NCBI GenBank assembly: GCA_017465475.1
Contig: JAFTWC010000043.1
Coordinates: 1 to 47,131, forward strand
DNA from: Lachnospiraceae bacterium
GTDB taxonomy: Bacteria; Bacillota; Clostridia; Lachnospirales; Lachnospiraceae
DNA: 47,131 nucleotides
Direction: 5' to 3'
The number at the start of each line of letters is the position of its first letter. Position 1 is the first letter of the stretch. The notes under the pieces are model-generated. The model was not told the DNA's origin. It made no database searches and was given only the letters and a program-made list of their open reading frames with translations. The position numbers and the translations under genes were made by a program. This document shows, one piece after another, positions 25,633-34,878 of the stretch.

Positions 25633-26900
25633 ACACGGTCACCTGCCTTAATAATATTTTCACCGCTTGCAAGAATTCCTCTCGGATAATCATCAATGGT
25701 AGTACCACCGGAAATCGCAGTGTTCTTTCCGATTTTTACTCTGTCAGGCACAATCGAATTCTCGCCGATAGTAACCATACCGTTATTATAAATATCCGGT
25801 TTCCAGGAATTCGGCACCTCGTCAAATACGCCCAGCTCACAGTTCGTACCGATGTAACAGTTCTCGGCAATAATCGCCTTATTTACCACGGTGTTTTCTC
25901 CGATGACGGTTCCCTTCATAATAATGGAATCACGTACCACACAATTCTCTCCGATCACAACGCCCGGTCCGATTACGGAATTATAAACCTGTCCGTAAAT
26001 TTCAGCACCTTCACCGATGATGGCACGTTCGATAACGCTGTCTTCGGAAATGTACTGCGGCGGAATCACTTCGGATTTGGTGTAAATCTTCCAGAACTCT
26101 TCATATAAATTGAACTCCGGAATCAAATCAATCAGTTCCATATTGGACTCCCAATAGGACTGTAACGTACCTACATCCTTCCAATATCCGTTATACTCAT
26201 AAGCATAAATACTGCCTCTCTCATGGCAATACGGAATGACGTGCTTACCGAAGTCGCAACCCTTCTGGTCGGAAAGCTCAATCAGTGCTTCCTTAAGAAC
26301 CTTCCAGGTGAAGATATAAATACCCATGGAAGCCAGGTTACTGCGCGGCTGTGCCGGCTTCTCTTCGAACTCAAGAATGCGCTTTTCCGCATCGGTAATG
26401 GCAACACCGAAGCGGCTGGCCTCTTCAATCGGCACCGGAATGGTTGCTAATGTAACATCCGCTTTCTTCTGCTTATGGAAATCAAGCATGGACTCATAGT
26501 CCATCTTATAAATGTGGTCACCGCCTAAAATCAATACGTACTCCGGATTATAATACTCCATGTACTTTAAGTTCTGATAAATCGCATTTGCGGTACCGGT
26601 ATACCACTCACTGTTCTTACTCTTTTCGTATGGCGGAAGAATGGAAACACCGCCTACATTACGGTCCAAATCCCACGGAATACCAATACCGATATGGGTA
26701 TTCAACCGAAGGGGCTGGTACTGGGTCAGCACACCAACCGTGTCTACACCCGAATTGATACAATTACTAAGCGGGAAATCAATGATACGGTATTTTCCGC
26801 CAAATGCAACTGCAGGTTTTGCTATGGATGAAGTCAACACACCCAGACGGGAACCTTGTCCGCCGGCCAACAGCATCGCAATCATTTCCTTCTTAATCAC
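25629..26900 (-). CDS. glgC: Glucose-1-phosphate adenylyltransferase, catalytic subunit GlgC
   Basis: The protein makes ADP-glucose from ATP and glucose-1-phosphate, the committed step of glycogen synthesis. It shows [49 protein letters not shown] and FEEKPAQP, plus a beta-helix C-terminus. I set the start at the GTG at 26900 (protein [14 protein letters not shown], 423 residues). AGAGGTGA lies six to seven bases before it, and family members begin there. An in-frame GTG three codons earlier (26909) would overlap that ribosome binding site. glgD follows with a four-base overlap. Confidence 0.95.
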   Translation of the reverse strand: MIKKEMIAMLLAGGQGSRLGVLTSSIAKPAVAFGGKYRIIDFPLSNCINSGVDTVGVLTQYQPLRLNTHIGIGIPWDLDRNVGGVSILPPYEKSKNSEWYTGTANAIYQNLKYMEYYNPEYVLILGGDHIYKMDYESMLDFHKQKKADVTLATIPVPIEEASRFGVAITDAEKRILEFEEKPAQPRSNLASMGIYIFTWKVLKEALIELSDQKGCDFGKHVIPYCHERGSIYAYEYNGYWKDVGTLQSYWESNMELIDLIPEFNLYEEFWKIYTKSEVIPPQYISEDSVIERAIIGEGAEIYGQVYNSVIGPGVVIGENCVVRDSIIMKGTVIGENTVVNKAIIAENCYIGTNCELGVFDEVPNSWKPDIYNNGMVTIGENSIVPDRVKIGKNTAISGGTTIDDYPRGILASGENIIKAGDRV

Positions 26901-26949
26901 ATCAATCACCTCTTATTATTAATTTTTATCTCTTATTTCCAGTACCTAT

Positions 26950-26955
26950 AGTATA
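26950..26955 (-). promoter_or_regulatory. Extended -10 promoter of glgCD
   Basis: On the minus strand TGTTATACT gives an extended -10 (TGn plus TATACT). No good -35 is present; the hexamer at 17 bases is TGTACT. It lies about 50 bases before glgC. Confidence 0.45.
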
Positions 26956-27112
26956 ACATATTTTCACCGGAAAGTACACGGTTTTTTCTACAAATTCCTT
27001 AAAAAAAAGAATTTTTTCCACATTTTATTATTTTTCTCTATTTTTGCCAACCATTTTAACCCGTTATCACTGTTTCTTCTTATTATAATGTAAAAACCAA
27101 ACCGCTCACCCC

Positions 27113-27140
27113 TTGCACATAATCCAAAATATGCTATACT
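27113..27140 (+). promoter_or_regulatory. murC promoter
   Basis: TTGCAC (27113-27118), 16 bases, then TATACT (27135-27140). It lies about 46 bases before the murC ATG. The intergenic stretch separates divergent glgC and murC. Confidence 0.6.
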
Positions 27141-27185
27141 ATTTATTATCTTACTATTTCCGACGTTATGAAAGGAGATTTGCCC

Positions 27186-28592
27186 ATGTTTCAGATTTCG
27201 TTTACCGACCCGGTATCCGTACATTTTATCGGCATCGGTGGCATCAGTATGAGCGCACTTGCCGAGCTGTTACACCGACAGGGCTTTCGTGTCAGCGGTT
27301 CCGATTTGAAAGAAACACCACTTACAAAGCATTTAGAGCAACTGGGAATTACCGTTTCTTATCCGCAGCAGGCTTCCAATATAAAAGAGGATTGTTCCGT
27401 TGTAATCTATACCGCAGCAGTCCATTCCGACAATCCGGAGATGGTTCGCGCAAAGGAGCTGGGACTTCCGATTTTGGAGCGCAAAGATTTGCTGGGTCAG
27501 ATTATGAAGCAATACCGTCACGTAGCCGGCATTGCCGGTTCCCACGGCAAAACCTCCACCACCTCCATGCTTTCCCTGATGCTTATGGAGGGCAACTTAG
27601 ACCCGACTGTTTTGGTAGGCGGCGTATTGGACGGCATCGGCGGCAATCTCCGCATGGGTTCCGATCAATATCTGGTAGCAGAGGCTTGCGAATACTGCAA
27701 CAGCTTTTTAAGTTTTTATCCTACGGACGCTATTATACTTAACATTGAAGCGGAGCATTTGGATTTCTTTAAAGATTTGGAAGATATCCGTCATTCCTTC
27801 CGCAAATATTCGGAGCTTCTTCCGTCCTCCGGCACTTTGGTAATTAACGGAGACATCAAACGGCTTTCAGAGTTAACCGACGCGCTTCCGGCCAACGTCC
27901 TTACTTACGGACTGGCAGATACGCCGGAGGGCTGCAAAGACTATGACTACGCCGCAACCAACTGCACCTTTGACAAAAACGGCTTCGGCAGTTACGACCT
28001 ATATAAAGAAGGAACTCTTTTAGGACGACTTTCCTTGCGGGTGATCGGTATGCACAACATTTCCAACTCCCTGGCAGCCGCTGCCCTGGCCTTTTCCTAC
28101 GGTGTATCCTTTGATGCGGTTGCCGCAGCACTGTTAAAGTACACCGGCACCCACCGTCGGTTCGAATTCAAAGGTGAGGCAAAGGGAATTCGGGTTTATG
28201 ATGACTATGCACATCATCCGTCGGAGATTTCCGCCACCTTAAGTGCTGCCCGGGCTTGTGTTTCCGGAAGCGAAAAGTTGTGGTGCGTGTTCCAACCTCA
28301 CACCTTTTCCCGCACCAAAGCCTTTTTGCAGGAGTTTGCGGAAGCTCTGTCTTTGGCAGACACAGTTGTACTGGCAGATATCTACAGTGCCTCCCGTGAA
28401 GAAGACCCGGGAGATATCTCTTCCGGCAATATCGAAGCACTTTTAAAGCAAAAAGGTAAAGATGTTTACTATTTTCACTCTTTTGAGGAGATTGAAAAAT
28501 TTTTATTTGCCCATTGTACCCCGAATGATTTGTTGATAACTATGGGCGCCGGGGACATCGTCAGCGTGGCAGAATCCATGGTTTCTGCCTAG
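27186..28592 (+). CDS. murC: UDP-N-acetylmuramate--L-alanine ligase
   Basis: The 468-residue protein has the Mur ligase three-domain plan. It has an N-terminal UDP-binding Rossmann domain (HFIGIGGISMSALAEL), an ATP-binding central domain (IAGSHGKTSTTSML, EACEYCNSF, HLDFF) and a C-terminal domain (DDYAHHPSEI, FQPHTFSRT). It adds L-alanine to UDP-MurNAc in cell-wall precursor synthesis. The ATG at 27186 has AAAGGAG nine bases upstream; the in-frame ATG at 27168 precedes that site. It is the first gene of a plus-strand group, but the DnaA-box cluster and a fresh promoter separate it from dnaD. Confidence 0.96.
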   Translation: MFQISFTDPVSVHFIGIGGISMSALAELLHRQGFRVSGSDLKETPLTKHLEQLGITVSYPQQASNIKEDCSVVIYTAAVHSDNPEMVRAKELGLPILERKDLLGQIMKQYRHVAGIAGSHGKTSTTSMLSLMLMEGNLDPTVLVGGVLDGIGGNLRMGSDQYLVAEACEYCNSFLSFYPTDAIILNIEAEHLDFFKDLEDIRHSFRKYSELLPSSGTLVINGDIKRLSELTDALPANVLTYGLADTPEGCKDYDYAATNCTFDKNGFGSYDLYKEGTLLGRLSLRVIGMHNISNSLAAAALAFSYGVSFDAVAAALLKYTGTHRRFEFKGEAKGIRVYDDYAHHPSEISATLSAARACVSGSEKLWCVFQPHTFSRTKAFLQEFAEALSLADTVVLADIYSASREEDPGDISSGNIEALLKQKGKDVYYFHSFEEIEKFLFAHCTPNDLLITMGAGDIVSVAESMVSA

Positions 28593-28665
28593 TTATCCAC
28601 GTTATCCACAACCTTATTCACATTTTTTGCGGAATTTGGTTGTGGATTTCTTTTTTTCTTCCACA
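28593..28665 (+). promoter_or_regulatory. DnaA-box cluster, part 1
   Basis: Immediately after the murC stop are TTATCCACG (28593-28601) and a perfect TTATCCACA (28602-28610), which abut without a gap. TTATTCACA (28614-28622) follows. Weaker matches lie at 28641-28649 (reverse orientation, AAATCCACA) and 28657-28665 (TCTTCCACA). The DnaA consensus is TTWTNCACA. Confidence 0.75.
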
Positions 28666-28757
28666 TTTTTCTACAAAAATAGACCTACAAAAGTAGAACG
28701 TTGTTTTTATAGGTTTTCCCGCCTTTTTCATTTTCGAATTCGGAATAACGGATATAT

Positions 28758-28784
28758 TTTTCCACATTATCCACAGTATCCACA
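28758..28784 (+). promoter_or_regulatory. DnaA-box cluster, part 2 (three abutting boxes)
   Basis: TTTTCCACA (28758-28766), TTATCCACA (28767-28775) and GTATCCACA (28776-28784) follow head-to-tail with an exact 9-base period. They lie 27 bases before the -35 box of the dnaD-like gene. All face the same way as the boxes in part 1. Confidence 0.75.
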
Positions 28785-28811
28785 ACCTTGTCCTCCATTC
28801 GGTGAGACAAA

Positions 28812-28839
28812 TTGCTTTTTAAAGAAAATATGGTATACT
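28812..28839 (+). promoter_or_regulatory. Promoter of the dnaD-dnaC operon
   Basis: TTGCTT (28812-28817), 16 bases, then TATACT (28834-28839). A small stem (CGATTTCCC/GGGAATCG, 28848-28869) lies in the leader just ahead of the ribosome binding site GGAGGAGG. Confidence 0.6.
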
Positions 28840-28887
28840 CATGATAGCGATTTCCCCCGGAGGGAATCGTCGGAGGAGGAACTTACT

Positions 28888-30003
28888 ATGGATGGAATTT
28901 CGGTATATTCAGAAGACACACGGACCACTCTGGTTCCAAACGAATTTATCGATTATTATATGCCCCGTGCCAACGGTGCGTTTGTAAAAGTATATTTGTA
29001 TCTGCTTCGTTGCCTGACCGCACCGGAAGCAGGATTCGGCATCAGTGCCATTGCGGACGCCTTAGAAGAGACGGAAAAAGACATTTTGCGCGCCCTTCGC
29101 TACTGGGAGAAGGAAACCGTGCTCTCCCTTACCTGGGGCCAGGAAAACGAGATTCGGGGAATTAAGTTAAACCGCCTTACGAATCCGGCGCTTCAGTCTT
29201 CACCGGTGTCCCTTTCTTCCGCATACGCAGATTCGGTTGTTCCGGCCTATGCCGCTGCAAAAGAGTCTCCGGACACCCCGGTTCGGCCTGTTTCCGCAAA
29301 AAAAGAGGTTCCGGCCATTTTACCGGATTACACACCTGCACAGCTGGACGAGTTTTCCGCCAGAGAAGATACCAACTGGCTGTTACATGCCGCCGAAAGT
29401 TATTTGGAGCGTATGTTAAAGCCGGCAGACGTACAGCTTTTATTCTTTTTACATGACGACCTTTGTTTTTCCAATGAACTGATTCTGCATCTTTACGAGT
29501 ACTGTGTTTCCCGAGGAAAAAAAGCGCCTTCCTATATCCAGAAGGTTGCTCTTTCCTGGCACGAGGACGGCATCGACTCCGTAGAAAAAGCCGAGGAACG
29601 TTCTTTACAGTTTGATACCTGTTTCACCGCTGTGAACCGTGCTTTTGCCTTGAACCGCGCTCCGGGTATTTCTGAACGCCGTTTCTTAAATCGTTGGAGC
29701 ACTTTAGGCTTTTCTTCCGACTTAATCGAAGAAGCTTGCAGCCGTGCCTTGCTTTCCACCTCTCATCCGGATTTCAAGTATGCGGATAAGATTTTGGAAC
29801 GCTGGCATCAGAATAATGTACATACCATGTCCGATGTAAAAAAGCTGGATGAAGCCCACAATGCCCGTGCTGCCCGCGGACAAGCTCCGACAGGAAACAA
29901 TTCTGCCGGTAATCGTTTCAACGCGTTTCCGCAGCGAAACTATTCCGACAATGATTTATCAGACCTTGAAACCGCACTTTTAGCCACCCCGGCAGCCCGT
30001 TAA
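28888..30003 (+). CDS. DnaD-domain replication initiation protein
   Basis: The 371-residue protein has a winged-helix N-terminal part (about 1-95; GAFVKVYLYLLRCLTAPEAG, GISAIADALEETEKDI). Two DnaD-type helical domains follow (about 150-225 and 255-320; LHLYEYCVSRGKKAPSYIQKVA, RWSTLGFSSDLIEEACSRAL). The C-terminal segment FNAFPQRNYSDNDLSDLE ends in the basic/aromatic motif seen in clostridial members. DnaD proteins act with DnaB/DnaI to load helicase after DnaA opens the origin. I chose the ATG at 28888 after GGAGGAGG; the open frame extends upstream to 28627 but would cross the DnaA boxes and promoter. The downstream dnaC-like gene follows after 28 bases. Confidence 0.88.
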   Translation: MDGISVYSEDTRTTLVPNEFIDYYMPRANGAFVKVYLYLLRCLTAPEAGFGISAIADALEETEKDILRALRYWEKETVLSLTWGQENEIRGIKLNRLTNPALQSSPVSLSSAYADSVVPAYAAAKESPDTPVRPVSAKKEVPAILPDYTPAQLDEFSAREDTNWLLHAAESYLERMLKPADVQLLFFLHDDLCFSNELILHLYEYCVSRGKKAPSYIQKVALSWHEDGIDSVEKAEERSLQFDTCFTAVNRAFALNRAPGISERRFLNRWSTLGFSSDLIEEACSRALLSTSHPDFKYADKILERWHQNNVHTMSDVKKLDEAHNARAARGQAPTGNNSAGNRFNAFPQRNYSDNDLSDLETALLATPAAR

Positions 30004-30031
30004 CCATGTTTTTGTAAACAAGGAGTCTCCC

Positions 30032-31033
30032 ATGCACCAGGAAGAGTTACAGTATAATAAGCTGCTACGCAGCTACGAAGAAACAAGAACCCGACACTTA
30101 CGCGAGCAAAAAGAACGTCGGGAAACCGTATATGAGAAGCTTCCGGAGCTTGCCGCTCTGGACCGTAAGCTGGCAGAGTCTTCCGTTGCAGCCGTGAAAG
30201 CCGCTTTGGATGGTGACTCCTCTGCGCTTGATCGTCTCGGAAAAGACAACGCGCAGATCGCCTCAGAAAAAAAAGCTTTATTACAATCAGCCGGTTATCC
30301 TGCCGATTATTTGGAACTTCCCTATACTTGTCCGGACTGTAAAGATACCGGATTTATCAACAAAGAAAAGTGCCACTGTTTCAAGCAAGCACTCACCTTT
30401 GCCCTGTCTGAAACTTCTACCCTGCCTCATCTTTTGAAGCAGGAGAATTTCGAGCATTTTTCCTTTTCTTATTATGATGATATGACCACAGATTCCCGGT
30501 TACAGCTTACCCCCCGTGAAAACATGGAAAAGATTGTAGCCGACGCAAAGCAGTTTGTGGATGAGTTTGATTCCGTCAGCCGCAGTATTCTGATTTACGG
30601 CAACACCGGTGTGGGAAAAACATTTCTTTCCAATTGTATTGCGAAAGCATTGTTAGATACCGCACATCATGTGGTGTATATGACATCCCATAATTTATTC
30701 GAAGTCTTTGAGGCCCATCGGTTCGACCATACGACAGAATCTTCCGGTGACGCTTCTTTATACCAATATATTTTCCATTGCGATTTGCTGATTATTGATG
30801 ACTTAGGCACGGAGCTTTCCAATTCCTTTACCAACTCCATGCTTTATACCTGCATCAACGAACGGCAGCTTCGCAAAAAATCTACTGTCATTTCCACGAA
30901 TCTTTCTTTGGAACAGCTTCGGGATCGTTACAGTGAACGTATTTTTTCCCGTATCACCGGAAACTATACCTTGTGGAAACTTATCGGTAAAGACATCCGG
31001 GTATTAAAGCGCATGGAGGGTTCTTTTTCTTAA
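30032..31033 (+). CDS. dnaC: DnaC/DnaI-like helicase loader ATPase
   Basis: The 333-residue protein has an N-terminal coiled region and a Zn-binding knuckle (CPDCKDTGF...CHCF, about 97-115). An AAA+ domain follows with Walker A YGNTGVGKTFLSNC, Walker B LLIIDDLGTE, sensor STNLSLEQLRDRYSERIFSRI and an arginine finger region. This matches DnaI/DnaC, which brings the replicative helicase to DNA. It is the partner of the upstream DnaD-domain protein and is co-transcribed with it (ribosome binding site AAGGAG before the ATG). Confidence 0.9.
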   Translation: MHQEELQYNKLLRSYEETRTRHLREQKERRETVYEKLPELAALDRKLAESSVAAVKAALDGDSSALDRLGKDNAQIASEKKALLQSAGYPADYLELPYTCPDCKDTGFINKEKCHCFKQALTFALSETSTLPHLLKQENFEHFSFSYYDDMTTDSRLQLTPRENMEKIVADAKQFVDEFDSVSRSILIYGNTGVGKTFLSNCIAKALLDTAHHVVYMTSHNLFEVFEAHRFDHTTESSGDASLYQYIFHCDLLIIDDLGTELSNSFTNSMLYTCINERQLRKKSTVISTNLSLEQLRDRYSERIFSRITGNYTLWKLIGKDIRVLKRMEGSFS

Positions 31034-31100
31034 ACCATCCCGATTCCTGTGCAAAACCGCAGGTATTCTGCAAGAAAAAAGACATTTTTCCCGTCATTCC

Positions 31101-31129
31101 TTGACAAAGTAATCCGGTCATGGTATGAT
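31101..31129 (+). promoter_or_regulatory. prs promoter
   Basis: TTGACA (31101-31106), 17 bases, then TATGAT (31124-31129), about 58 bases before the prs ATG. Confidence 0.75.
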
Positions 31130-31186
31130 ACAAAACGCTGAAACCCTTATTTTTACACTATTTACAAAACATCGGAGGAAACGATT

Positions 31187-32362
31187 ATGCCGCTTCATGA
31201 AGATTATGTCGCCACTCTGCCGGTTGGAAAACTCGGCATCATTGCATTGGAAAGTTGTCAACAGATGGGTCAGAAAATTGATCAGTATCTGGTTGATTGG
31301 AGAAACAAAAGGGTCCATGAGGCACATACCCCTACCGTTTTGTTGGACGGTTATCAAAGAGATTCCTATCTCGTAGAAACCAAATGTCCGCGTTTCGGTT
31401 CCGGTGAAGCAAAAGGTATCATCAGACAGTCCGTTCGTGGTGATGACCTTTACATTTTAGTAGATGTTACCAATTATAACCTGACTTACTCCGTATGCGG
31501 TCAGTTAAGTCACATGTCTCCGGACGATCATTTCCAGGATTTAAAGCGTATTATTGCTGCTGCTGGCGGAAAAGCACATCGCATCACGGTAATCATGCCG
31601 TATTTGTATGAAAGCCGCCAGGACAAGCGTAGCTCCAGAGAATCCTTAGACTGTGCTGTTGCTTTACAGGAGCTTACCAACATGGGCGTAGAAAGCATCA
31701 TTACCTTCGATGCCCATAACCCGAGTGTACAAAATGCCATTCCGTTAAAAACCTTCGAGTCCGTACCGCCGACTTACCAGTTCGTAAAAGCGTTACTTCG
31801 CTCCGCTCCGGACCTTATTGCAGATCCGGCTCACCTCATGGTCATCAGCCCGGATGAGGGTGCTATGGGACGTGCTGTTTACCTTGCAAACTCCCTGGGT
31901 GTGGACGTAGGTATGTTCTACAAGCGCCGTGACTACACCACCATCGTGGACGGTCGCAATCCGATTGTTGCTCACGAGTTCTTAGGCGCCAACGTAGAAG
32001 GCAAAGATGTTGTCATCATCGATGACATGATTTCTTCCGGTGACAGTATGATTCACACCGCAAAAGAATTAAAGGAACGCAAAGCAAACCGGGTATTTGT
32101 ATGTTCCACCTTCGGTTTGTTTACCAACGGACTTGCAAAATTCGACGAAGCTTACGAAAAAGGTTGGATTACCAAGGTAATCACCACCAACTTAATCTAT
32201 CAGCCGGCGGAGCTTTTAGCAAAGCCTTATTATGAAACTGCCGATATGAGCAAGTATATTGCATTGCTCATCGATGCGCTGAACCACGACGGTTCCATCA
32301 GTGAATACTTAAATCCGGCAGAACGCATTCAGAACTTATTACATAAGCACGGAAAACGATAA
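31187..32362 (+). CDS. prs: Ribose-phosphate pyrophosphokinase (long form)
   Basis: The 391-residue protein belongs to the PRPP synthase family. It has the PRPP-binding loop VVIIDDMISSGDSMIHTAKEL, shown here as DDMISSGDS. The first-domain motifs are MPYLYESRQDKR and the metal-binding FDAHN. It makes PRPP from ribose-5-phosphate and ATP for nucleotide, histidine and NAD synthesis. It is about 75 residues longer than the usual 315-residue enzyme and has a distinct N-terminal extension. This form is common in Lachnospiraceae, often as a second copy. Whether it has the usual ADP feedback control is unknown. Confidence 0.9.
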   Translation: MPLHEDYVATLPVGKLGIIALESCQQMGQKIDQYLVDWRNKRVHEAHTPTVLLDGYQRDSYLVETKCPRFGSGEAKGIIRQSVRGDDLYILVDVTNYNLTYSVCGQLSHMSPDDHFQDLKRIIAAAGGKAHRITVIMPYLYESRQDKRSSRESLDCAVALQELTNMGVESIITFDAHNPSVQNAIPLKTFESVPPTYQFVKALLRSAPDLIADPAHLMVISPDEGAMGRAVYLANSLGVDVGMFYKRRDYTTIVDGRNPIVAHEFLGANVEGKDVVIIDDMISSGDSMIHTAKELKERKANRVFVCSTFGLFTNGLAKFDEAYEKGWITKVITTNLIYQPAELLAKPYYETADMSKYIALLIDALNHDGSISEYLNPAERIQNLLHKHGKR

Positions 32363-32369
32363 AATTTTA

Positions 32370-32405
32370 GGAACGGACACAGGCACCTGTATCCGTTCCT
32401 TTTTG
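32370..32405. terminator. Bidirectional terminator between convergent prs and PBP genes
   Basis: GGAACGGA (32370-32377) pairs with TCCGTTCC (32392-32399), with an inner ACAGG/CCTGT stem. TTTTTG follows on the plus strand and AAAATTTT precedes it, giving a U-run on the minus strand as well. The two genes converge here. Confidence 0.85.
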
Positions 32406-34730
32406 TTACTCATAAAAATCATCATATCCGCCGGTATTTCCGCCCACATGCTCTTCCCACCAATCATCGTCATGTTCTATCCAACCGGTAGGCGGCGTAG
32501 GTTCCGGTTCCGGAGTCGGCGTTCCAAACAGTTCTTCTGTCAGATTTTCCACATCGTCTCCCCCCGGTTCTTCCTGTTCTCCCGGTGTTCCGGTTATCGT
32601 AGGATTTGGCAAACCAGACGGGGTCGGTGTCGCCGTAACCCCCGGCACCTCCGTTTCTTCCGGATTCCATACCGTCACATCCTCTGTATTCCCCTTTAGC
32701 GCATCATCCACAATGGCCACCGGACGGTCATCCTCATACAATGTAAAGTCCTTTTTCGGCAGATTCTCATGAAGTTTGTCCATAAAGGCCTGCCAAATAT
32801 AGCCCGGATAGGTATTTCCGGCCAGACTATCCAGTTCTTTCGGCATATCGTACCCTACCCACACCGCGGTGGTATAATACGGGGTATATCCCACAAACCA
32901 TCCGTCCTTAATATCATTGGTGGTGCCGGTTTTTCCCGCCGATACAGAATTTTTCAGTTGCAGCTTCACACCGGTACCGTTGGTCATGACTCCCTGCAAA
33001 ATATCCGTCATCATTCGAGCTGCATTTTCCTCATAAATGCGAGTCTTTTCCCTGTCTTTTCCCACAATAATCTCACCGTCTGTGGTTGTAATCTTTACAA
33101 TACAGGTAGGATTACGGTACATACCTTCATTGGCAAGCGTACAATAGGCCCCTGCCATTTCAAGGGTACATACCCCGTAGGTCAGACCACCCAAAGATGC
33201 CGCCGGCACATAATCCGATGGCACAATATTTCGAAACTGCATCCGGGTCACATAAGACAACCCTTCTTCCGGCGTCAGCTCCTCAAACAGCTTCCATGCC
33301 ACAGTGTTTTTCGACACCTCCACCGCCCGTCGTAGTGTAATCTTTCCGGAATACACATGATTTGCATTTCGCGGTCCTCCCGGAAACTTCTCATCCACCA
33401 CAATGGTATCCGGAAAATACCCCCTCTCCAACCATGGCGTATACACCACCAACGGCTTAATGGAGCTTCCCGGCTGTCTGAAGCTTTGGTAGGCACGATT
33501 TAAGGAATATCCGTATTCCACCTCGCCTCTGCCTCCTACAATGGCCACCACACGGCCACTCTCGTTTTCCACACAGGTTGCTGCACCCTGCAAGGTATAA
33601 ATCCCGTTCTCATTTTTCTCATCAAATTCCGCCAACTGATTCTGCACCGTAGAAAGCAACAATGCCTGCTTTTCCAAATCAATGGACGTATAAACGCGAT
33701 ATCCTCCGTTATACAGCTGCTTTTGCCAATAGGCATAACTTTCTTCATAATACTTTAAATACGTGTCCTTGGCATCATCATCCACAAAGGAGAAACAAAA
33801 TGGGAAGCCATTTTCCTCCATCAATGCTCTTGTGGCACAAAAAATCGCAAAGGTTTCTACATAATCATTATAGGGTTCCTCCCCCGGACAAAGTACAATT
33901 TCCTCCATACAAGCAGCAAGATACTTTTCTTTCTCTAACTTTCCGTCGTTATACATCTGCTGCATAATGGAATCCCGTCTGGCCAACGTATCCTCGTAAT
34001 GTTCAAACGGATTATACATGGTAGGATTATTCGGGATGGCACATAAAAACATTAACTCGGAAAGCGATAACTCCGCCACCCCCTTGGAAAAATATCCGTG
34101 AGCCGCCGCCTGAATTCCGTAATACCCGTTGGCAAAATAGATATTGTTCAGGTAATATTCTAAAATATCTGTTTTACTATATCGTTTCTCCAGTTCCGCC
34201 GCCAAAAAAATCTCTGTTATCTTTCGGGCATAGGTTTGCTCGTTAGACAGGTAAATATTTCTTGCCAGCTGTTGCGTAATAGTACTTCCGCCCTGATAAA
34301 TGGTACCTTTATGTTTCACCAGACTATATGCCGCTCGAAGATTGGCTATATAGTCCACCCCTTTATGGGCAAAAAACTTTTTATCCTCCGTAACAATCAT
34401 GGCGGTGATGACTTCCTCCGGAATCTCCTCATAAGAGAGATAGTACACTTCTTTTCCGGACTGCAATGTCTTTATCACTGTACCGTCTGTGGCATAAATA
34501 ATACTGGTCTCCGAGCGTCTGAAATCCGCTTCCGAAGACTCTCGCATTATCTTTTTCGCCCTGCTGTAATAGGAAAGTATGGTCCTTCCGTACTTGGCAT
34601 AAAACCAAAGCCCCACAGACGATGCCGCCAAAAGAAAAATCAAAAACAGGAAGCCCAGCACACGACGTCTGCGCTTCTTCTTCATTTTCTTTTTTTGCTT
34701 TCGTTCCTGTTCTGTCATCTCAGCTTCCAT
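32406..34730 (-). CDS. Class A penicillin-binding protein (transglycosylase/transpeptidase, PBP1A type)
   Basis: The 774-residue protein has a very basic cytoplasmic start and one membrane helix (about 24-45). Its GT51 glycosyltransferase domain shows EDKKFFAHKG, GGSTITQQLARN and KRYSKTDILEYYLNNIYF. The transpeptidase domain has the serine motif QPGSSIKP, SKN and KTGTTND. A C-terminal extension (about 655-774) is rich in Pro, Thr, Glu and Asp and ends in a Tyr/Gly/Asp-rich tail. It polymerises and cross-links peptidoglycan outside the membrane. The start at 34730 has GGGAG close by; an ATG four codons downstream is an alternative. A TATAAT (complement of 34753-34758) lies just upstream but without a clear -35. 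Confidence 0.93.
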   Translation of the reverse strand: MEAEMTEQERKQKKKMKKKRRRRVLGFLFLIFLLAASSVGLWFYAKYGRTILSYYSRAKKIMRESSEADFRRSETSIIYATDGTVIKTLQSGKEVYYLSYEEIPEEVITAMIVTEDKKFFAHKGVDYIANLRAAYSLVKHKGTIYQGGSTITQQLARNIYLSNEQTYARKITEIFLAAELEKRYSKTDILEYYLNNIYFANGYYGIQAAAHGYFSKGVAELSLSELMFLCAIPNNPTMYNPFEHYEDTLARRDSIMQQMYNDGKLEKEKYLAACMEEIVLCPGEEPYNDYVETFAIFCATRALMEENGFPFCFSFVDDDAKDTYLKYYEESYAYWQKQLYNGGYRVYTSIDLEKQALLLSTVQNQLAEFDEKNENGIYTLQGAATCVENESGRVVAIVGGRGEVEYGYSLNRAYQSFRQPGSSIKPLVVYTPWLERGYFPDTIVVDEKFPGGPRNANHVYSGKITLRRAVEVSKNTVAWKLFEELTPEEGLSYVTRMQFRNIVPSDYVPAASLGGLTYGVCTLEMAGAYCTLANEGMYRNPTCIVKITTTDGEIIVGKDREKTRIYEENAARMMTDILQGVMTNGTGVKLQLKNSVSAGKTGTTNDIKDGWFVGYTPYYTTAVWVGYDMPKELDSLAGNTYPGYIWQAFMDKLHENLPKKDFTLYEDDRPVAIVDDALKGNTEDVTVWNPEETEVPGVTATPTPSGLPNPTITGTPGEQEEPGGDDVENLTEELFGTPTPEPEPTPPTGWIEHDDDWWEEHVGGNTGGYDDFYE

Positions 34731-34826
34731 TTGCTCCCGTTCCTTTTTTCAAATTATACTTATGCTTTGACCACGCATCCATCCCGGTATTGCGTTGCTC
34801 CACCGTATTATCGTTCATTTAAGAAG

Positions 34827-34859
34827 AAAGAGGCCCGCAGCCCATGCGACGGCCTCTTT
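34827..34859 (-). terminator. Terminator of the GGDEF/EAL gene
   Basis: AAAGAGGCC (34827-34835) and GGCCTCTTT (34851-34859) form a 9-bp perfect stem with a 15-base loop. On the minus strand it runs into CTTTCTTC. It lies about 20 bases after the stop codon. Confidence 0.7.
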
Positions 34860-34878
34860 TGCACTTTCTTATTCTTTC

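Noticed and set aside
28593-28784. Chromosomal origin of replication (oriC) at the DnaA-box array
   Set aside because: No dnaA, dnaN, rpmH or gyrase genes are nearby. I see no strongly AT-rich unwinding stretch. Genes from 32.4 kb onward run mainly toward the array, against the divergent pattern expected at an origin. Regulatory or titration role is more likely.
28627-28887. Longer N-terminus of the DnaD-domain protein starting at 28627
   Set aside because: The extension crosses DnaA boxes and the promoter, and its sequence (many Phe, Arg, Pro) does not resemble the family. The ATG at 28888 follows GGAGGAGG.
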